Of a stretch of DNA of 64,000 bases, positions 35,052 through 42,832 are shown in pieces. The first letter of the stretch is position 1; each line of letters begins with the position of its first letter. This DNA comes from Deltaproteobacteria bacterium (GTDB taxonomy: Bacteria > Myxococcota > Kuafuiibacteriia > Kuafuiibacteriales > Kuafuiibacteriaceae): assembly GCA_016713425.1 (NCBI GenBank), contig JADJPE010000005.1, positions 1,798,001 to 1,862,000 on the forward strand. The letters run 5' to 3'. The notes below the pieces were generated by a model that saw only the letters and a program-made list of their open reading frames with translations, was not told the DNA's origin and did no database searches. The translations under genes were made by a program, and so were the position numbers.

Positions 35052-35489
35052 ATGAAGAAATCGATCCTCGTTCTGTCGCTCATCGTGGTCTCACTCCTTC
35101 CGGTTGCTTCGATCTCGAGCGCCAAGGCGCCCGGGCGCGATGGCGTCTTCATTCACGTCACCCATGGGACCGACGACCCACATCGCCTGCTCATGGCACT
35201 TCGGATGGCCGAGCTGATGGCCGAGGACAAAGCCGTCCTCATGTACTTTGACATCAACGGCGTCGACGTCCTCTTGAAGGGCGCGCCTGACGTGAAGTTC
35301 AAGGACTTCCCTTCTTCGAGTGTCCAGATCCAGAAGCTCCTGTCCCAGAAGGTTCGGATCATGGCGTGCCCGGCCTGCCTCAAGGCGGCGGGAAAGAGCG
35401 CAGAGCATCTCGCGGCCGGCATAGAGCTCGCCGACAAGAAGGCGTTCTTCTCGTTCACGAGCGGTCGGATCCTGTCGCTCGACTACTGA
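35052..35489 (+). CDS. Exported DsrE/DsrF-like protein
   Basis: 145 aa from ATG 35052 with GAGAAG ~9 nt upstream. The signal peptide is MKKSILVLSLIVVSLLPVASISSAKA. The mature part has the DsrE fold pattern: VFIHVTHGTDDPHRLLMALRMAELMAEDKAVLMYFDINGVDVLLKG, then VRIMACPACLKAAGKS with Cys near 106 and 109, where the family's sulfur-relay Cys lies. Cytosolic DsrE proteins carry persulfide, and an exported version is less usual. ~25% shorter C-terminal part than multidomain relatives; no partner (DsrF/H) nearby. Confidence 0.75.
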   Translation: MKKSILVLSLIVVSLLPVASISSAKAPGRDGVFIHVTHGTDDPHRLLMALRMAELMAEDKAVLMYFDINGVDVLLKGAPDVKFKDFPSSSVQIQKLLSQKVRIMACPACLKAAGKSAEHLAAGIELADKKAFFSFTSGRILSLDY

Positions 35490-35765
35490 CGAAGAGAGAC
35501 CGCCTCCCCGACGACATGTCGCTGACGATGCTGACGATGCTGACGAGGTCGCCGATCGCAGCCTATCTGAGCGACGGCACATGACGGAGTCGGAGGGCGT
35601 TTCGCTGGTCCGGAAGCCGCGCCTGCACGATCTCAAACCTGCAAGGGAACCGGCATTGCGGCCAGCGAAGAGAGCGCTCGGTCACGATCTCCGAGTCTCA
35701 CTTCTTGGGCGGTCGGCCGGGGGCTAGACTTCGGGCCGAGCGCGCCTCACTGTAAACGTCCGGTG

Positions 35766-36896
35766 ATGCCGAAAAGAAAGAATCCCGAGCGCGCTCGCTT
35801 CGCGGAGAGCGACCGAGTCGATGCGCTTGCGGCGGTTATGCCGGATGTGTTTCGCGTTTTCGAATGCGCGCAGGTGACCCACCGCGGAACCTCGTTTCCG
35901 ATCTTCGGCGTGGTGATCGGCAGTGAGGATCGGACCCGTCCGACCTTCGGCTTGTTCGGGGGCGTGCATGGCGTCGAGCGCGTGGGCACCCACGTTGTCT
36001 TGACCTTCCTGGAGAGCGTGGCGGCGCGACTTCGCTGGGACAAAGATCTGAGGCGCACTCTCCGGAAGACTCGAATCGTTTCGATGCCCATGGTCAATCC
36101 GGTCGGCGTCTACGCACGAACGCGAAGCAATGGTCGCGGGGTCGATCTCATGCGCAATGCGCCGGTCGAGGCGGAGCGCTCGCCGCCATGGTTGGTCGGC
36201 GGCCACCGAATATCTCGTCATCTTCCTTGGTATCGCGGGAGCGTGGAGCTCGAGGCCGAATCGCGTGCTCTGGTCGATTTCGTGCGAACTGAGATGTTTC
36301 CGTCCCGAGCGGCGCTCGGCCTCGATATCCATTCGGGATTCGGGATGCGTGATCGACTTTGGTATCCCTACGCGAAGACCAGGCGACCGATCTCGAGGAT
36401 GGACGACGTACTGGCGCTCGCTCGGCTCCTCGACCGTACCCATCCGCATCATGTCTATCTGGTTGAGGCTCAGAGCGAATCCTATACGACGCACGGGGAT
36501 CTCTGGGATTATCTCTTCGATTCGGCTGAAGCCGAGAGAGAGCCGAGTCAGCTCTTTCTGCCGTTCACGCTGGAGATCGGTTCATGGCGGTGGATCAAGA
36601 AGGATCCTACGCGGATCTTCAGTCGCTCTGGTCCCTTCAACCCGATGACGCCCCACCGGTACGACCGCACGATGCGACGCCATCTGCTTCTGCTCGACTT
36701 CTTTTTGCGCGCGGCACGCAATCATCGGGCTTGGCGGCCCGGAAACGTCGGCGTCGACCAGGCATCGCGCTCTGCGGATCCATCGAGCTGCATCGAAACG
36801 CTCGACAGCGTCGATCATCGCTCGGCGCCCTGCGGCGCGGCTGAGGCCCAATGGGCGCCTCCGACGACGCTCGCAAGACCAGAATCAGAAATCTGA
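35766..36896 (+). CDS. M14-like zinc carboxypeptidase / DUF2817-type hydrolase
   Basis: 376 aa from ATG 35766 (a GTG directly precedes it). Carboxypeptidase-type motifs: GGVHGVE (HxxE zinc ligands H68, E71), NPVGVYARTRSNGRGVDLMRN (the Asn-Arg substrate clamp), LDIHSGFG (third ligand, near 189) and FTLEIGSW (general base Glu near 269). No signal peptide, so cytosolic. It could release an amino acid or act on an N-acyl or succinyl amide. The C-terminal ~50 residues are Ala/Ser-rich and not part of the fold. Confidence 0.8.
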   Translation: MPKRKNPERARFAESDRVDALAAVMPDVFRVFECAQVTHRGTSFPIFGVVIGSEDRTRPTFGLFGGVHGVERVGTHVVLTFLESVAARLRWDKDLRRTLRKTRIVSMPMVNPVGVYARTRSNGRGVDLMRNAPVEAERSPPWLVGGHRISRHLPWYRGSVELEAESRALVDFVRTEMFPSRAALGLDIHSGFGMRDRLWYPYAKTRRPISRMDDVLALARLLDRTHPHHVYLVEAQSESYTTHGDLWDYLFDSAEAEREPSQLFLPFTLEIGSWRWIKKDPTRIFSRSGPFNPMTPHRYDRTMRRHLLLLDFFLRAARNHRAWRPGNVGVDQASRSADPSSCIETLDSVDHRSAPCGAAEAQWAPPTTLARPESEI

Positions 36897-37002
36897 CTCG
36901 AGAATCTGACTCGACCGTATGGGTGCCGTCGGGAAAGTCACGAAGGAACGTCGAGAGCGCAGCTCAGCGGGCTTGGCATGACCTGTGCTCCCGAGGCCGT
37001 TC

Positions 37003-38430
37003 ATGACGCATTCACAACGAAGACATCGGAACTCTGTCGTGGCTCCCCGTCGTGGTCTTGGCCATGGCCTTGGCCTTGGCGTTGGGCTTGGGCCTAGCGT
37101 TGGGCCTAGCGTTGGGCTTAGCGTTGGGCTTAGCGTTGGGCTTAGCGTTGGGCTTGGGCTTCTTGCTGCATGCGGCGGCACGACCATGAAGGTGGAGAAC
37201 GAGCCCGAGCCCGAGCCCGAGTTTCCGGGCACGCGCGTTTCGTCGTCGGAGGTGAGAAACGAGTCGCCGGATGTTTCGGTCGATGACTTCGAGCAGCTGA
37301 CCGCCGACAATCGGCGCTTCGCCATCGATCTTTACCATCAGCTTCGGACGGCGCCCGGCAACCTATTCTACTCGCCGACAAGTATTTCGTACGCACTTGC
37401 GATGACGTATGCGGGCGCACGAGGTCGAACGGCGGAGGAGATCGCTGAAGTTCTGCACTTCGATCTGCCGGACGCGACGTTACACGAAGCCTTCAATCGT
37501 CTCGATCTCGAGCTGGCGAGTCGAGGTGAGGAAGCGTCAGGTGCGGATGGTGGCGCCTTTCGATTGAATGTCGTGAATCAGATCTTTGGGCAGACAAACT
37601 ACTCATTCTTGCCGGCGTTCCTGGATACGGTCGCGCGCAACTATGGCTCGGGCTTGGTTACGCTCGACTTCGCCCAGGATCCGGAAGGCTCGAGGCAGTC
37701 CATCAACAGCTGGGTAGAGAGAATGACCGAAGAGCGCATCGAAGACCTGCTTCCGAACGGCAGCATCAGCTCATCGACCCGTCTCGTTCTCGCGAACGCC
37801 ATCTACTTCAACGCCGCTTGGCGTGTCCCGTTCGACGAGGAACGGACTTACCAAGCGCCATTTCGCGCACCCAATGAAACGGTCGATGTGGCCATGATGC
37901 GCGTCGATTCGAGCTTCGGCTACGCCGAGATCGAGGGCGCTCAGGTCGTCAGCCTCCCCTACAAAGGCGACGAGCTCGATATGATCATCGTGGCGCCAAC
38001 TGGAACCGACTTCGCGACGTTCGAGGCCGGATGGACGTACTCGATGTTGGACCAAGCGATGGCCGACTTGCGCCATGAGGCGTTGGCCTTGGAATTGCCG
38101 AAGTTCGAAATGACCTATGAGCGATCGCTCAAAGAGGACTTCATGGCCATGGGCATTCGAGCCGCATTCGGCTTCGCCGATTTCTCGGGACTCAGCGAAA
38201 ACGAAGGACTCGCGATCACCGACATATTTCACAAGGCCTTCGTCAAAGTGAACGAGCAGGGTACGGAGGCGGCGGCGGCGACCGCAGTCGTCATCGGCGA
38301 AACTTCGGTGCCGAGCTTCATTCCGGTTCGAATCGATCGGCCCTTCTTGTTCTTCGTTCGTGACCTCGCGACGGACTCTGTTCTCTTCATGGGACGCGTG
38401 CTCAACCCAAGTCCTTCCACCGAAAATTGA
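37003..38430 (+). CDS. Serpin-family protease inhibitor, predicted lipoprotein
   Basis: 475 aa from ATG 37003. The N-terminal 57 residues are a long signal: a basic start, then a hydrophobic core made of GPSV/GLSV units coded by a 12-bp repeat, ending LLAACGG (lipid Cys57). After an acidic spacer the serpin fold is complete: NLFYSPTSISYALAMTYAGARGRTAEEI, LVLANAIYFNAAWRVPF, MMRVDSSFGYAEI, FHKAFVKVNEQGTEAAAATAV, and the C-terminal PFLFFVRDLATDSVLFMGRV. The hinge EQGTEAAAATA has the small residues needed for loop insertion, so it should be inhibitory. P1 probably lies in VVIGETSV. It may protect the cell against its own or prey proteases. Confidence 0.93.
   Translation: MTHSQRRHRNSVVAPRRGLGHGLGLGVGLGPSVGPSVGLSVGLSVGLSVGLGLLAACGGTTMKVENEPEPEPEFPGTRVSSSEVRNESPDVSVDDFEQLTADNRRFAIDLYHQLRTAPGNLFYSPTSISYALAMTYAGARGRTAEEIAEVLHFDLPDATLHEAFNRLDLELASRGEEASGADGGAFRLNVVNQIFGQTNYSFLPAFLDTVARNYGSGLVTLDFAQDPEGSRQSINSWVERMTEERIEDLLPNGSISSSTRLVLANAIYFNAAWRVPFDEERTYQAPFRAPNETVDVAMMRVDSSFGYAEIEGAQVVSLPYKGDELDMIIVAPTGTDFATFEAGWTYSMLDQAMADLRHEALALELPKFEMTYERSLKEDFMAMGIRAAFGFADFSGLSENEGLAITDIFHKAFVKVNEQGTEAAAATAVVIGETSVPSFIPVRIDRPFLFFVRDLATDSVLFMGRVLNPSPSTEN
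37091..37150. repeat. 12-bp tandem repeat coding the serpin signal-peptide core
   Basis: Five units of GGCCTAGCGTTG/GGCTTAGCGTTG in direct succession, flanked by related GGCTTGG and GGCCTTGG motifs (37060-37165). Each unit gives four residues (GPSV/GLSV) of the hydrophobic core, so copy number sets signal length. Confidence 0.93.
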
Positions 38431-38749
38431 CCCGCGATGCTCAAGCGGTCCGATCTTCTCTCGGGGGTCTCGAGATCTGAGCGCGGACACGCCTCCTTGT
38501 CGGGACACCCGGCGACTTCAGCAAATGCCACTCGGTTCGGTCTGCACGGGTCATCCGGCGCCAGTGTGGTCCAAGGGCGCCCAGGAGCGCCGCAACCTGC
38601 GGTGACTGCGTCGCGGTGACGTTTGCGGCCCGGAGCATGCAAGCTGAGGCAGCGACCCCCGACGTATCTACTGAGCAGGGCGATTTCGGAAAACCACGAT
38701 GGCTGTCGCGAAGCAGAGCGCGACGCCAAACACGAAACGCAAGGGGCGA
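38431..38749. other. Intergenic region carrying repeat copy 1
   Basis: 319 bp between the serpin stop and the doc stop. 38436-38532 is the first copy of the ~97-bp repeat; the rest shows no coding character. Confidence 0.6.
38436..38532. repeat. ~97-bp dispersed repeat, copy 1 (6 bp after serpin stop)
   Basis: Starts GATGCTCAAGCGGTCC and ends GACTTCAGCAAATGCC. It shares most of its positions with copy 2 at 39471-39567, in the same orientation, including the uninterrupted block TCTCGAGATCTGAGCGCGGA. The two copies bracket the doc toxin gene. Confidence 0.88.
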
Positions 38750-39127
38750 CTACAGCCCCTGCGCATGAAACCAATCGATCGCGTCTTGCTTGGATTTTAC
38801 TCCTTCCGCAATCGATAGAATGAGCTTGGCCAGACCGAAGTAGTCCACGTTCTTGGCGCGGTTTGCCTTCAAAAAGACGCAGACGCTTGCGAACCCAACA
38901 CGTCTATTTCCGTCGACAAACGCGTGGTTCGAGGTGAGGTGAAAAGCATAGGCGGCAGCTTGGCATGCAAGATCCGGGTGAATCGCTTCTCCGAAGTATT
39001 GAGCCGGGGGTTGAGCGAGCGCAGATTCGAGCAGACCCAGGTCTCTCACCCCCTGGTCTCCTCCTTCGTGGGTGATCGCGTCGGCGTGGATCTGCAGTAC
39101 GTCTTCCATGGAGAGAAAGATCGTCAT
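38750..39127 (-). CDS. doc: Death-on-curing (Doc) family toxin
   Basis: 125 aa, the normal Doc length. The Fic core motif reads HAFVDGNRRVG (68-78), matching the Doc-type HxFxDxNKR with Lys replaced by Arg. The N-terminal (VLQIHADAI...GVRDLGLLESALAQP) and middle parts (AAAYAFHLTSNHAF) are typical. P1 Doc phosphorylates EF-Tu with ATP. GGAG 8 nt before the ATG overlaps the end of an upstream frame that looks like the antitoxin C-terminus. The toxin sits between two copies of a ~97-bp repeat, suggesting horizontal or recombinational arrival. Confidence 0.92.
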   Translation of the reverse strand: MTIFLSMEDVLQIHADAITHEGGDQGVRDLGLLESALAQPPAQYFGEAIHPDLACQAAAYAFHLTSNHAFVDGNRRVGFASVCVFLKANRAKNVDYFGLAKLILSIAEGVKSKQDAIDWFHAQGL

Positions 39128-39132
39128 GCTTG

Positions 39133-39246
39133 CTACTCCGCAAGCTTCTGCATCATCTCAACGAATGTCGGATCTCTACGCAGCTCGCCAAGGATTTTCT
39201 TGGTGCGCTCATGCTCCAGGCCGATATCGGTGCGCTCAATTCGCAG
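39133..39246 (-). pseudogene. Apparent antitoxin remnant upstream of doc
   Basis: The frame ending at TAG 39133-39135 reads LRIERTDIGLEHERTKKILGELRRDPTFVEMMQKLAE, highly charged and helical like a toxin-wrapping antitoxin tail, and stops 5 nt before doc, the usual antitoxin-toxin spacing. It lacks any ATG, GTG or TTG: the frame is open only ~36 codons further upstream to a TAG, with no start in it. A neighbouring frame has ATG GCC TAC AGC (MAYSLPVLGC), so a frameshift near 39243 could rejoin a start. Otherwise the 5' half has been lost. Confidence 0.45.
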
Positions 39247-39598
39247 CCCAGAACCGGTAGGCTGTAGGCCATGGTCTGAGGGCTGCTCGGGGGATCTATG
39301 CTGGTGGTCGCGCGAGTTTCCAGGGCTCTATCGTCGATCGCGTAGATCCATGCGATGCGAATGGTAGTGGATAGGAGTCGGGCCGAAAGCGACTTTGTCG
39401 CGCGCGCTCTTCGAGTATCGAACCGCTGGTCAGCGGCTCCAAGAACTTGCGCCATGAGGCGTTGGCCTTGGATGCTCAAGCGGTCCAATTGTTCTCTCGG
39501 GAATCTCGAGATCTGAGCGCGGACACGCCCCCTTGGCGGGGCCCCCGGCGACTTCAGCAAATGCCGCAACTTGGGTTGCTGCTGAGCCTTTTGTCGAT
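39247..39598. other. Intergenic region with repeat copy 2 and serpin-derived fragment
   Basis: 352 bp between the antitoxin remnant and the frameshifted gene. It contains the 28-bp serpin match and repeat copy 2. Several minus-strand frames cross it but none looks coding. Confidence 0.55.
39445..39567. repeat. ~97-bp repeat copy 2, fused to a 28-bp serpin gene fragment
   Basis: 39445-39472 (ACTTGCGCCATGAGGCGTTG...) is identical over 28 bp to 38066-38093 inside the serpin gene and runs directly into repeat copy 2 (39471-39567). In copy 1 the repeat instead follows the serpin stop codon, so the junction differs. Confidence 0.88.
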
Positions 39599-41301
39599 TC
39601 AGGCGTCACGGTCATCGCGCGTCATCGATGCCTCGACAGGTTCCGGTGGTGATGTTTCGCTGTCTCGCTCGACCCAAGGTGCATTGTCGCGAAAGATGAG
39701 CAGCACTGGTCGAAGGCCGAGATACCCGCCGGTCGGGAACTCGAGATTCGCATTCGGGATTCCGGCATGCACCCGAGGCTCGGTCGCTTTCACCGTGTAC
39801 ATGTGGGGCGGTGTGAAGGCTCCGTAGCCCTGCGCGTCCACGGCGCCGAGCCCCGTGGCCCGCGTTGCCTCGGCAAGGGCACCGAGTTGTTCATCGAAGA
39901 GGGCGCGTGCTTCCTCTTGCGTACGTGCACCGGGGAATTCCGTGTTTCCGATGACGCCAACGATCTTTGGCCAGAGCGTGGTTTCGAAGGCCGCATTTTG
40001 CTCTGGCGAGAGACCGAGCGACGAAACGAGTTGACCCTTGAGTTGTTCAAGGACTGCGACTTGGATGGCTGCGACCGTCGGATCGCGGGGATCGGGTCGC
40101 GGGACATGACGGCCGACGAAAGCCGCGACCATGTCCACCATCGTCCAATAGCCAAAGGCGAGGCCGGGCGGAATGACCCCGGATTCGAGCAAGCGTTCGC
40201 GAATGGGTCGCAGATCGTCGGGTGCCATCTGGAGATGGAGATTCAAACGCTCCGGACAGGGTGTGTTGGTGGACTCTGCGAGCACGCCGCTCTCGATGAG
40301 GTCGGCGATCTTGTCGTAGAGTCCCTCGACGACGATCCCGCGTGCAGCCAGTTTGGCCTCGAATCGATCGAGGGTGCGTCGATTGAGCGGGAAGTCGCCG
40401 ACGTTTTCGGCCAGATGGACGAGTTCCGCGCAGTAGGTGCGGTTTTCCGTCGCGCTCACCCACTCGAGCGCTTCCGGGATGCCGGCTTGTGCGGCGAGAA
40501 TCATCATCGCGGCCTCTTCGACCGCCGAACGGCTGATCGCGGCGACGTTGTCGCGCCCGTTGAAGTCTTGATCGCTGAAGGGCGAGATCGAGGCGAGTGC
40601 TTGCCACGTGAGCACGTTCCGGTCGTAGGCTTCGGCTTCTGCCTTCGAGACGAAGTCGGGATACACGGGTTCGGTCACCATGAACGCAGTGTAGTGTTGG
40701 AGGTCGGCGCCGAGCCGTTGTAGCCGTGTGGATTGTCGAGCGTCCACGCAGCGGGCTTGCCGTCGAGCTCGCCGTGGAAGAGACGCCCGGAGTGGCCCTG
40801 GAGGAATTTGTGGCGCTCGTGCTCCTCGTCTCCCGACGGATCGGGCGCGTAACCCGCTGTCAGGATGTGTGCGTTGCGCCCGGTCTTTCTCAAGGCCTTT
40901 GCCAGGTCGACGAACTCCGTCGGCGAGACGGCCTCGCTTGGAATCGCAACGATCGGAATATCAGACAGGTCGCCGAAGGGCTGGGCTGTGGGTGCCCCTG
41001 GAATGGGCGCTCGCCATTCGAAGATCGAGTTCACCGTCGGATAGTCAGCGGTTGGCTTGAAGTGCCACCCGGTGCTTATGCCGTCCGCACGCCTCGAGGC
41101 GCGCGCATGCACCGGGTTCGCCTCCCCGGGATGCGAGACCGGAGGACCCACTCTGTCGCGCGAGGTGGGTCGCTCGAACCGATCGATCGCGTTCGAGCTG
41201 GCAACGGACTCGGGTGCGGTCGCTCTGTCCGCGCGAGGTCTGGCGGTGGCCGCTGCTGTCGCTGCTCTATCTTCGACCGTGGGCGCGCTTTGTGGCTCCA
41301 C
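39599..41301 (-). pseudogene. Hypothetical protein gene split by a single-base frameshift
   Basis: Two minus-strand frames overlap: 41301-40675 (GTG start) and a downstream frame ending at 39599. The first reads well to LDNPHGYNGSAP; the second reads well from DLQHYTAFMVTEPVYPDF. At about 40712-40716 the DNA has GCG CC GAC CTC. One extra C (GCG CCC GAC CTC) would join them as NGSAPDLQHY, giving a ~567-residue protein. The sequence is soluble, acidic and helical (for example SRSAVEEAAMMILAAQAGIPEALEWV), and I recognise no family. It is either a recent deletion in a C-run or a sequencing error. Confidence 0.65.
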
Positions 41302-41440
41302 ATTGTTCGAGGCGCCGCATCACGACCTTCGGGTGAGAATCTCGGAAGCGCAGCTGGATCTGTTGCGTGAAGAATCGGAAACAATTGGCCGAGCGCTCGA
41401 CAAGGCCCTTGGTTCTTGCGTCTGTCGACGTGCTGGTCGT

Positions 41441-42706
41441 TTAGATGTCGGCCAACTCCTGCTCGGTCGCCTGAGCCCATCGAACCGCCTCGATGTACGA
41501 TGCCGAGATCGTCGCTGGATCGAGCTTGGTGCATCGAACGCGGCTCCAGTCCGCGCGTTCGAAGGCGATCGCGCAACTCAGCGCGGCGCCGAGGTCTCCC
41601 TCTTGATGGAGGAGAGCGGCGTTCATGGCCTCGCTCAGAGGAAGTTGCCGGAGAAGTGTTTCCATCGTCTGGCCGGACAGCGCGTCCATCGTCGACAAGA
41701 GACCCACCGTGAAGAAGGCATCGTCGTCGGTGCGACGGTTCGCTTGCGCCAGCAATTCGCACATCCGTGCGCGTACCATCGACAAGCGGAGGAGTTCGGT
41801 GGACGTGCTGCTGAGCCGAGACATCACGAAAAAGGACAGCCATGCGCGGAGTCGGTTGATGCCGGCGAAGACGAGGGCTTGCCGAAGCGATTCGACTGGG
41901 TGAGGGAGGGCGACGGCCGCCGAGTTGAGGAATCGGAGGAGCTTCAAGCTGAGGCCGGGGTCGGCCCGCACGGTCCTCTCGAGTTCCTCGAAGCTCCGGT
42001 TGGGTCCTTGGAGCTCTGCCAGGAGTCGGATCTGGTGCAAGCGTGCTTCCGGTACCCGATTGCCTTCGAGCGTATCGGGACGGCAGAGAAAGAAACCCTG
42101 GAAATACTTGAAGCCGAGTGAGCGACAGTGGTTGAGCTGAGCATATGTCTCGACCTTCTCGGCGAGGAGCGCGCCTGGGTAGCGTTCAAGGCTCGAGTAC
42201 AGCGCCGAGATCTCTTCGAGTGATCGGTTCAGCACGTCCACCTTGATGATGTGCGCGCGCTTGGCGATCGGCGTCCACTCTGGCGTATCGATGAAGTCGT
42301 CTAGTGCGATCCGAAAGCCAGCGTTGATGAGCTCTTCGATCCGCGCAAAGACGATCGGTGTGGGGGGCACGGTCTCGAGGATCTCGAGAACGATTCGGTC
42401 TCGGGGAAGGTGGAGACAGGCACGGCTCTCAAGGACATGTTCATCGATGTTGACGAGACAGGGCAGGTTCCCCGCCAGGCGCTCGAGACCGATCTCGCAG
42501 ATTGCGCCGACGATCGTGTCGCGCGATGCGTCCGCGAGGTCTGTCGACCCAAGCGATGCTTGGGTCGCGGTTGGGCTTGCGCGATAGAGCAGCTCATAGG
42601 CGCACGCGGTGAGGTCTCGATCGTAGATGGCCTGGCGGGCGACGTAGACGCGGTCCGCGCCTGCGATCTCGCCGGGGCGGGCCTGGGTGTTTGGCTCGAG
42701 GCTCAT
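41441..42706 (-). CDS. EAL-HDOD (YuxH-type) signalling protein
   Basis: 421 aa. Residues ~20-205 are an EAL-like domain in which the signature is YELLYR, followed by VNIDEHVL, IVLEILETV, ALDDFIDTP and HIIKVDVLN. The catalytic Asp pair and Lys context of active c-di-GMP phosphodiesterases are altered, as usual for the YuxH family. Residues ~205-400 form an HDOD domain (LQGPNRSFEELERTVRADPGLSLKLLRFLNSAA...). It is probably a non-catalytic signalling adaptor. Divergent from the NTPase/MscS pair, 126 bp from its start. Confidence 0.9.
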   Translation of the reverse strand: MSLEPNTQARPGEIAGADRVYVARQAIYDRDLTACAYELLYRASPTATQASLGSTDLADASRDTIVGAICEIGLERLAGNLPCLVNIDEHVLESRACLHLPRDRIVLEILETVPPTPIVFARIEELINAGFRIALDDFIDTPEWTPIAKRAHIIKVDVLNRSLEEISALYSSLERYPGALLAEKVETYAQLNHCRSLGFKYFQGFFLCRPDTLEGNRVPEARLHQIRLLAELQGPNRSFEELERTVRADPGLSLKLLRFLNSAAVALPHPVESLRQALVFAGINRLRAWLSFFVMSRLSSTSTELLRLSMVRARMCELLAQANRRTDDDAFFTVGLLSTMDALSGQTMETLLRQLPLSEAMNAALLHQEGDLGAALSCAIAFERADWSRVRCTKLDPATISASYIEAVRWAQATEQELADI

Positions 42707-42794
42707 GGTGGGGCCGGCTGATTATCTCTCCACCCCGAGTCGAAGCCCACTCCCCTTCGATTCCGCCTCGATTCGAGTCGCGCCTCTGGTGACG

Positions 42795-42823
42795 TTGTGG
42801 GGTGTTTCTGGCCCTGCTATACC
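42795..42823 (+). promoter_or_regulatory. Candidate sigma-70-type promoter of the NTPase gene
   Basis: TTGTGG (42795-42800), a 17-bp spacer, then TATACC (42818-42823) preceded by TGC, i.e. an extended -10. The ATG is at 42833, so transcription would start within ~5 nt of the start codon, implying a nearly leaderless mRNA. No Shine-Dalgarno is present, consistent with that. Confidence 0.4.
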
Positions 42824-42832
42824 ACACCAGCC

